Below are positions 5,468 to 9,368 of a DNA stretch of 9,368 nt, in pieces. The stretch lies in the NCBI GenBank assembly GCA_003240695.1, contig QFNC01000058.1, forward strand, positions 1-9,368. Direction: 5' to 3'. The notes beneath the pieces are model-generated. The model was not told the origin of the DNA. It did no database searches and was given only the letters and a program-made list of their open reading frames with translations. Within the stretch, counting starts at the first letter, position 1, and each line of letters starts with the position of its first letter. Source of the stretch: Pseudoxanthomonas suwonensis. Its GTDB lineage: Bacteria > Pseudomonadota > Gammaproteobacteria > Xanthomonadales > Xanthomonadaceae. Position numbers and translations under genes: made by a program.

Positions 5468-5672
5468 GTCCTTCTGGCCTTCCGAGTGTGACCGGTTCGT
5501 CCGCACTTCGAACAGGTGACTATCGCCCCTGCGGGGTCGAACACTTTTTCAAACCGCACTCGCTGCGCTCGCTGAAAAACTGTCCGATCACCTGCCACTC
5601 CGTTCTGTCCTCAGCCCGGTCCACCTCTCCATTGCCAGAAGGGCAAAAAAGTTGGCGGACACCAGGTCTGCC
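5462..5672. repeat. Module C: nested inverted repeat upstream of ardC
   Basis: This has the same plan as module B. Outer arm TTTTTGTCCTTCTGGC (5463-5478) pairs with 5634-5649, one T.G; GACCGG (5490-5495) with CCGGTC (5616-5621); CAGGTGA (5513-5519) with TCACCTG (5588-5594); ACACTTTTTCA (5541-5551) with TGAAAAACTGT (5573-5583), with C5544.C5580 the only mismatch; loop CGCActcgcTGCG. The third stem has a different sequence from B yet pairs fully. The 3' hairpin GGCGGAC accag GTCTGCC (5654-5672) is identical to that of B. GAGGGGAG (5682-5689) and ATG 5698 follow. Confidence 0.87.
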
Positions 5673-5697
5673 ACCGATTTCGAGGGGAGCAGCCACC

Positions 5698-6636
5698 ATG
5701 ACCCGCAGCGCGACCACCGCAGCAGACAAAGCACAAGCCCGCAAAGAACTCGCCGAGCAGCTCCACGCATCCATCGCCGACAAGGTCGAAGCCCTGACCA
5801 ACAGCGACCAATGGACCCGATTTCTCGAACAGTCCGCAGCGTTCCACGCCTACAGCTTCAAAAACGTTGTCCTGATCCTCACCCAATGCCCCGAGGCCAC
5901 CGCAGTCGCCGGTTACAACCAGTGGCTCGAACGCGGTCGCCACGTACGAGCCGGACAAAAAGCCATCCGCATCTTCGGCTACAGCTCCAAAAGGATTACC
6001 GACACCGACCCCGACACCGGCGAGGAAACCGAACGCCGAGCACCCCGATTTCCTATCCTGTCGGTGTTCGACGAGTCGCAAACCGACCCCAACACCGAAC
6101 TCACCCCGCGCATGCTTAAAGCCAACCCCAAAGCAAAGCTCTGGGCAGACATCGAACAGAACCCCTCCCAGCGCCTCACCGGAGCCGACCCTGACGGCAT
6201 CTACGGCCAGGTTCGCGACGTGATGACCGCCCGAGGCTGGACCATCACCCGCCGCGAGCTCGACGGCCACACCAACGGCTACACCACCTGCGACGGCAGC
6301 CGCCAGATCGTCATCGAAACCGCCCTAGAACCTGCCCAAACGGCGAAAACGATGATCCACGAGGCAGCCCACGCACTGCTCCACGCCGATCTCACCGGCA
6401 CTGACCGCCGCCAGCTGCACCGAGGTATCCGCGAAGTCGAAGCCGAATCAGTCGCTTACGTACTGGCTGGCCTCCTCGGACTCGACACGACCAGCTACAG
6501 CATCGGCTACATAGCCGAATGGGCCGAAGCAGACACCGAATTGGTCAGCGCCACCGGAAGACGAGTCCTCGACACCGTCCACACCCTCGCCGAGGAACTC
6601 AACCCACAACCAACCGACAAGACAGCCGCCGCCTGA
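5698..6636 (+). CDS. ardC: ArdC-like antirestriction protein (ssDNA-binding domain plus metallopeptidase-type domain)
   Basis: The 312-aa protein starts at ATG 5698 behind GAGGGGAG (5682-5689). The N-terminal ArdC-type ssDNA-binding domain spans about 10-150: FLEQSAAFHAYSFKNVVLILTQ (42-63), then GYNQWLERGRHVRAGQKAIRIF (72-93). The C-terminal zincin-like domain carries HEAAH (221-225) and the downstream REVEAESVAYVLAG (245-258) that should give the third zinc ligand. ArdC of IncW plasmid pSa binds single-stranded DNA and protects the entering plasmid strand from type I restriction. Length and domain order match the family. It stands alone between module C and a strong hairpin. Known ardC genes lie in plasmid leading regions and act early after transfer, which is the main contextual clue to what the modules do. 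The exact host target is not known. Confidence 0.93.
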   Translation: MTRSATTAADKAQARKELAEQLHASIADKVEALTNSDQWTRFLEQSAAFHAYSFKNVVLILTQCPEATAVAGYNQWLERGRHVRAGQKAIRIFGYSSKRITDTDPDTGEETERRAPRFPILSVFDESQTDPNTELTPRMLKANPKAKLWADIEQNPSQRLTGADPDGIYGQVRDVMTARGWTITRRELDGHTNGYTTCDGSRQIVIETALEPAQTAKTMIHEAAHALLHADLTGTDRRQLHRGIREVEAESVAYVLAGLLGLDTTSYSIGYIAEWAEADTELVSATGRRVLDTVHTLAEELNPQPTDKTAAA

Positions 6637-6641
6637 CCAGG

Positions 6642-6684
6642 GCCGGTGGTGCCGGCGGAAAACCCACCCGCCGGCACCACCGGC
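6642..6684 (+). terminator. Perfect 17-bp hairpin after ardC
   Basis: GCCGGTGGTGCCGGCGG (6642-6658) pairs perfectly with 6668-6684 around the 9-nt loop aaaacccac, starting 5 nt after the stop codon. ACAAAA follows instead of a T run. It is probably the transcription end of ardC. Confidence 0.8.
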
Positions 6685-6688
6685 ACAA

Positions 6689-6845
6689 AACGGAGCGGCT
6701 ACGCCGCGCTGCCTCGCCCTTCGATGGCCGGTGACTGCGCTAACGCTCCGCACCAACCACCGAAGGCCGCCCCATACCCGCGCGTCAACGGGTGAAGCCG
6801 TGAACGCTTCCTAGATCGGCTACATCAACGGAGCGGCTACGCCGC
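6689..6845. repeat. Pair of 19-bp direct repeats in the gap after ardC
   Basis: AACGGAGCGGCTACGCCGC occurs at 6689-6707 and again at 6827-6845, with 119 bp between. Each copy holds the small hairpin GCGGC tac GCCGC. CCTTCG (6718-6723) and CGAAGG (6761-6766) are a further inverted pair. No gene is visible between the repeats. The second copy ends 15 bp before the stop of the minus-strand membrane protein gene, so the pair may mark an insertion border. Confidence 0.6.
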
Positions 6846-6860
6846 ACTGTGCCAATAAAA

Positions 6861-7637
6861 TCACTGCCCGGCCGCGTCGGGCCCGGACTCGCTCTCGCGG
6901 GCTTCCATCTCTGCCTTCACGTCAGCCATGTGTGCGAAATGCTGGCGATCTGCATTTCGTAGGCTGAGCTGTATTGCTTCTTTTCCGAACGGCGTCAGAC
7001 GTAGACCTGTTGAACTGCCGTCACTTTTGTAAACGCCCAACGTTTTCAGCCTTGCGGCCGCTTCGCCGAACTCCGCTCCAATGTCTTGAGGAGGAATAAC
7101 GTCTTGCGATGCCGCCAGTAATTGAATGCCTGTCCGAGGGAAAGTCGCACTTATATGCGCGGCGGCACGATCCAGTCTCAGTGATTTTCGCACGGCGCGA
7201 AAGAGTGAAAAACGCACAATGAGGCCGACGCCGGCCACGATCACCGCCGCCACAATCAGCACGAACGCCCAGGGACTAGTGTCGTCGTTATCTTCGTGCG
7301 TAACGATTACTGTCAACATCATTGCGAACAGCACAAATCCTATTGATACCTCGATAGTTCCGCCGAATTGTGCGAATCGTTCCCTCGCTCCTGCCCAGAA
7401 TCCCTTTTGGTCCGCTGCTACACGGCGATCGAAATCCACCAACTCCCGGGCAATTGCGGCCTCGACGACCTTTATGGAATCCAAATGATCGGGCATTTTG
7501 TCGTGTATATCGACAAGGTTCTTTAAACGTTCGTGGGGTGTCTTTTTGGCGTTCCTGGTGGCGACAATGGCCGCAATCAAACCAAGAACAAGGGGTGCTA
7601 AAACAAACCTAATCCAGTCCGCCCAACCAAGTCCCAT
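6861..7637 (-). CDS. Three-TM membrane protein with a C-terminal winged-helix-like segment, unknown function
   Basis: This 258-aa protein starts at ATG 7637; an extension to a TTG at 7703 adds 22 Gly/Ala-rich residues but is weakly supported. Membrane segments lie at 8-27 (WIRFVLAPLVLGLIAAIVAT), 95-113 and 122-143. Between TM1 and TM2 is a helical, charged stretch (35-92); the last two segments are joined by an acidic turn, HEDNDDTSPW. The C-terminal part, 165-230, contains RLKTLGVYKSDGSSTGLRLTPFGKEAIQ, resembling a winged-helix end with wing and helix. I do not recognise the family. It is the only minus-strand gene in the right half, uses more A/T-ending codons than its neighbours and stands alone, so it is probably a later insertion. 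Membrane effector of a defence or exclusion function is possible but unsupported. Confidence 0.72.
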   Translation of the reverse strand: MGLGWADWIRFVLAPLVLGLIAAIVATRNAKKTPHERLKNLVDIHDKMPDHLDSIKVVEAAIARELVDFDRRVAADQKGFWAGARERFAQFGGTIEVSIGFVLFAMMLTVIVTHEDNDDTSPWAFVLIVAAVIVAGVGLIVRFSLFRAVRKSLRLDRAAAHISATFPRTGIQLLAASQDVIPPQDIGAEFGEAAARLKTLGVYKSDGSSTGLRLTPFGKEAIQLSLRNADRQHFAHMADVKAEMEARESESGPDAAGQ

Positions 7638-7777
7638 GCCAAAAGTATTACCTAGTGCTGCCGCGACACCAAGCTCTCCCGAACCCGCGCCGCTCCCGCA
7701 CAATCACCTAGACAGCCACGTGCGTCTGGGACCAACAGTCTTTGAGGTCAGCCGCCAGACCAGGTGGCCGGCGTTCA

Positions 7778-7843
7778 TTGCTCGCTACGCGAGCAACCAT
7801 GTGGAACCGCCTGCGGCGGTGCCGTGGACCGGCCTTCGGCCGG
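7778..7843 (+). repeat. Three consecutive triloop hairpins in front of module D
   Basis: TTGCTCGC tac GCGAGCAA (7778-7796), ACCGCC tgc GGCGGT (7806-7820) and CCGGCC ttc GGCCGG (7829-7843) are all perfect stems with 3-nt loops. CGTTTT (7853-7858) follows the last one. The array corresponds to those before modules B and C and can act as a terminator for transcripts arriving from the left. The rest of 7638-7777 holds nothing I can identify. Confidence 0.65.
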
Positions 7844-7853
7844 GATCTGATTC

Positions 7854-8064
7854 GTTTTCCCTTCTGGCCTTCCGATTGTGACCGGCGTCGTCCGCCACAC
7901 AAGGCCCCGGCTGCGGCCCTTCGGGCTCGGAAACTTGTCACACCCGTACTCCGCTGCGCTCCGCGTGAAAACTTTCCGCCCGCGGTCTTGTGTTCTGTCC
8001 TCCTATGCCGGTCTTTATCTCCATTGCCAGAAGGGCAAAAAAGTTGGCGGACACCAGGTCTGCC
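7854..8064. repeat. Module D: nested inverted repeat upstream of the LPD29-like gene
   Basis: This has the same plan as B and C. The outer arm GTTTTCCCTTCTGGC (7854-7868) pairs with GCCAGAAGGGCAAAA (8026-8040), one bulge; GACCGGC (7880-7886) with GCCGGTC (8007-8013); CACAAGGCCCCGG (7898-7910) with 7980-7992, one G.T and one C.C; GGAAACTTGTCAC (7929-7941) with 7965-7977, keeping the C.C mismatch (7934.7972) and adding a G.A. The loop pairing CGTA/TGCG uses a G.T. The terminal hairpin GGCGGAC accag GTCTGCC (8046-8064) is unchanged. The sequence is close to B with some decay of the inner stems. Confidence 0.85.
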
Positions 8065-8087
8065 GCACCAAGGCCGGGAGGGTCACC

Positions 8088-8669
8088 ATGCCGAAGTTCA
8101 CCACGAAAGAGACTGCCGCCGAGCTTCGTAAGCACCTGCGCGCCACCTGGCCCACCGTGAAGTTTTCCGTCCGTTGCGAACGGGGCACCGGCAGCGCATG
8201 GCTCCGGGTGGCCTGGGTTGACGGACCAGCCAACCTCCAAGCCCAAAACGAGTGGTTTGGGTTTCAAAGCGCCCAGTTCAACGGGATGACCGACAGCTAC
8301 GACCAGCTCGACGACCGCCTGGTGTGCACGGACCCGGCCGAGTTGCCCGAGGTGCGTTCGTACTCGTGCGACGGGATCAACGGCGTACGCGCATTCACCG
8401 ACGACGCGGTGCGCACGACCGTGCGCCAGCTCATGGACGAAAACACCTGGTTACCGGCAGCATTCGCGGTTGAGGGTATCGACCCCGAGGCCCTGACCTA
8501 CAACACCCTGCACCGCTCAGCGGCGATGCTCACCCTCGACGCCGGCCGATGGCTCGCGTACCTGGGTGAACCGCTGCCCCGCTCCCCGTACGACCTGGGC
8601 ATCGCGATCACCAGCGCCCTCTCGGTTACCGACTTCACCACGCCGACGCCGGCACTGCACACCCGCTGA
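8088..8669 (+). CDS. LPD29-like domain protein (polyvalent-protein associated)
   Basis: This 193-aa protein starts at ATG 8088, with GGGAGGG (8076-8082) 5 nt upstream. Residues 5-75 resemble the LPD29 domain: TTKETAAELRKHLRATWPTVKFSVRCERG, then WLRVAWVDGPANLQAQ and FNGMTDSYDQ. LPD domains were described in large polyvalent proteins of phages and conjugative elements, which enter the recipient with the DNA and are thought to counter host functions; here the domain is in a small separate protein. The rest (80-193) has no motif I recognise. No membrane segment or signal is visible. It follows module D directly and is paired with the 128-aa gene 30 bp downstream. Domain assignment is from pattern memory and would need a profile search. 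Confidence 0.8.
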   Translation: MPKFTTKETAAELRKHLRATWPTVKFSVRCERGTGSAWLRVAWVDGPANLQAQNEWFGFQSAQFNGMTDSYDQLDDRLVCTDPAELPEVRSYSCDGINGVRAFTDDAVRTTVRQLMDENTWLPAAFAVEGIDPEALTYNTLHRSAAMLTLDAGRWLAYLGEPLPRSPYDLGIAITSALSVTDFTTPTPALHTR

Positions 8670-8699
8670 CCTACCCGACCCATCGAAAGGATCCCCGTC

Positions 8700-9086
8700 A
8701 TGACCTCGACCACCAGCGCCTTCGTTCCCGCTGTCATTCCCGACGAGCTGGCCCGCACGTTCACCGGGATCCTGTGGGCAGCAGCCAACATTGCCGCGAC
8801 CCGCCCCGAGGTGGTCGACGCCATCGCCGAAGCTGTCCGCGAGATCGGCGGAGTCGATGACGACCAGCAGCTCACCGTGGAATCGGTGTGCGTTAAAGCG
8901 GCCGGCCGCCGCGACCCCTGCGCCCTGAACCCGATGCTTCCCGGCCGGCGCTGGGCCAGCTGGGCACCGGGACTGACCGAACGTGAACGGTGGGAATGTC
9001 TCGCCGAGATCGCCGACAGGTGGAGTGATCCCAGCGACCGCGACACCGGGCTACGCCCCGGCCGATGGGACGAACCCACCTGCTGA
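8700..9086 (+). CDS. Small unknown protein, partner of the LPD29-like gene
   Basis: This 128-aa protein starts at ATG 8700, with GAAAGG (8685-8690) 9 nt upstream and only 30 bp after the previous stop, so both genes share one transcript. It is acidic with a helical N-terminal half (about 12-50, IPDELARTFTGILWAAANIAATRPEVVDAIAEAVREIGG). Further on come a Trp-rich GRRWASWAPGLTERERWECLAEIADRWSD (82-110) and a polar tail. There is no signal peptide, and the three Cys (64, 74, 99) plus the last residue form no zinc pattern. I do not recognise the family. Codon use is typical of the backbone. Confidence 0.78.
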   Translation: MTSTTSAFVPAVIPDELARTFTGILWAAANIAATRPEVVDAIAEAVREIGGVDDDQQLTVESVCVKAAGRRDPCALNPMLPGRRWASWAPGLTERERWECLAEIADRWSDPSDRDTGLRPGRWDEPTC

Positions 9087-9325
9087 TGCTGGGCCGATGG
9101 CTGCCCGACCCCTCACACGGGCAGCCACCACCACCTGTGTACCCGCCGCGCGAGGAGTGTTCACGCCACCGTTTGGTGGACAGGGATCGGTTCCGGTCGC
9201 GTAGTCGGGCCTACGGCCCGAACTTCGTTCCTGTGGTCACCAAGGGGCGCGCGTCTTCTCATTCTCTCAGTCCGGGGGCCCGACCGGTCAACCCACGCAC
9301 CAGCGGTGTCGCCCGTTCTCCGCTT
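9087..9325. other. Non-coding stretch before module E with small hairpins
   Basis: No reading frame here looks like protein. CCACC gtt TGGTGG (around 9168-9181) and TCGGGCC tac GGCCCGA (9205-9221, 7-bp perfect) are short triloop hairpins like those in front of modules B and D. They may end the 8088-9086 transcript and begin the next module. A pyrimidine-rich run (9252-9270) follows. Confidence 0.5.
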
Positions 9326-9368
9326 CGCTACGCCCGTGCGCTCCAACCACTTTCACACCCGCACTCGC
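9326..9368. repeat. Module E: start of another structured repeat, cut by the window edge
   Basis: 42 of 43 positions match 2-44 (module A), including the left apical arm CCACTTTCAC and the loop start. If it continues like A, the right arm GTGAAAGTGG comes next and a gene start should lie roughly 150 bp beyond the window. Confidence 0.7.

Noticed and set aside
5611..6270. Minus-strand reading frame of 219 codons opposite ardC
   Set aside because: It is the shadow of the ArdC frame with its well-defined domains; composition is Gly/Val-rich without protein-like pattern.
3964..8064. CRISPR array
   Set aside because: The repeats are about 212 bp, spaced by genes, with internal inverted structure; no short regularly spaced repeats exist.
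1..9368. Matching ends as a sign that the window is a closed circle of about 9.3 kb
   Set aside because: The match of 2-44 with 9326-9368 has a mismatch and does not start at base 1, and the same core occurs in three internal copies. A repeat explains it; no replication gene is present.

Overview
The window looks like accessory DNA of a conjugative element, most likely a plasmid or ICE of a high-GC actinobacterium of the Rhodococcus/Gordonia/Mycobacterium kind. The evidence is the GC-rich, C-ending codon use, the AGGAG/GAAAGG ribosome binding sites, an actinobacterial-type IS110 transposase, and plasmid-type genes: an ArdC antirestriction protein, an LPD29-like polyvalent-protein domain and a small zinc-ribbon protein. 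No rRNA, tRNA, replication, relaxase or CRISPR feature is visible. The genus is an inference.

Layout. (1) 1-63: a fragment of a structured repeat (copy A). (2) About 64-1629: an IS110-family insertion sequence with a long structured non-coding left part (bridge-RNA candidate) and a 420-aa transposase. (3) 1630-3406: a probable type II restriction-modification cassette. A near-ideal promoter, apparently leaderless, carries a 14-bp perfect palindrome in its spacer. It drives a 71-aa winged-helix-like protein translationally coupled to a DPPY-type beta-class DNA methyltransferase. A convergent PD-(D/E)XK nuclease gene overlaps the methyltransferase 3' end by 22 bp. (4) 3580-3855: a small unknown gene with a strong hairpin terminator. 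(5) 3964-5467: structured module B, then three small genes (unknown, zinc ribbon, unknown) ending in an intrinsic terminator. (6) 5462-6684: module C, then ardC and a strong hairpin. (7) 6861-7637: a lone minus-strand gene for a three-TM protein of less GC-rich composition. (8) 7778-9086: module D, then an LPD29-like gene and an unknown gene. (9) 9326-9368: start of another module (E), cut by the window edge.

The most striking signal is the module family B, C and D (211-214 bp each), each sitting 23-26 bp upstream of the first start codon of a gene group. Each is a nested inverted repeat that folds into one long hairpin of about 190 nt. One stem has a completely different sequence in B and C but pairs perfectly in both, and a C.C mismatch lies at the same place of the apical stem in B, C and D. 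Structure rather than sequence therefore seems to be conserved. Because the modules precede an antirestriction gene and other presumed early-transfer genes, all on one strand, I propose that they are single-stranded-DNA promoters (functional analogues of F-plasmid Frpo) of an actinobacterial leading region. Structured RNA leaders are the main alternative. The hypothesis predicts oriT and relaxase to the right of the window.

Taken together, modules B to D could switch on ArdC and the small unknown proteins as the strand enters a recipient. The type II system, brought in with or beside the IS110 element, would act in established cells as a stabilising or exclusion device. The functions of the five small unknown proteins and the membrane protein cannot be read from sequence alone.
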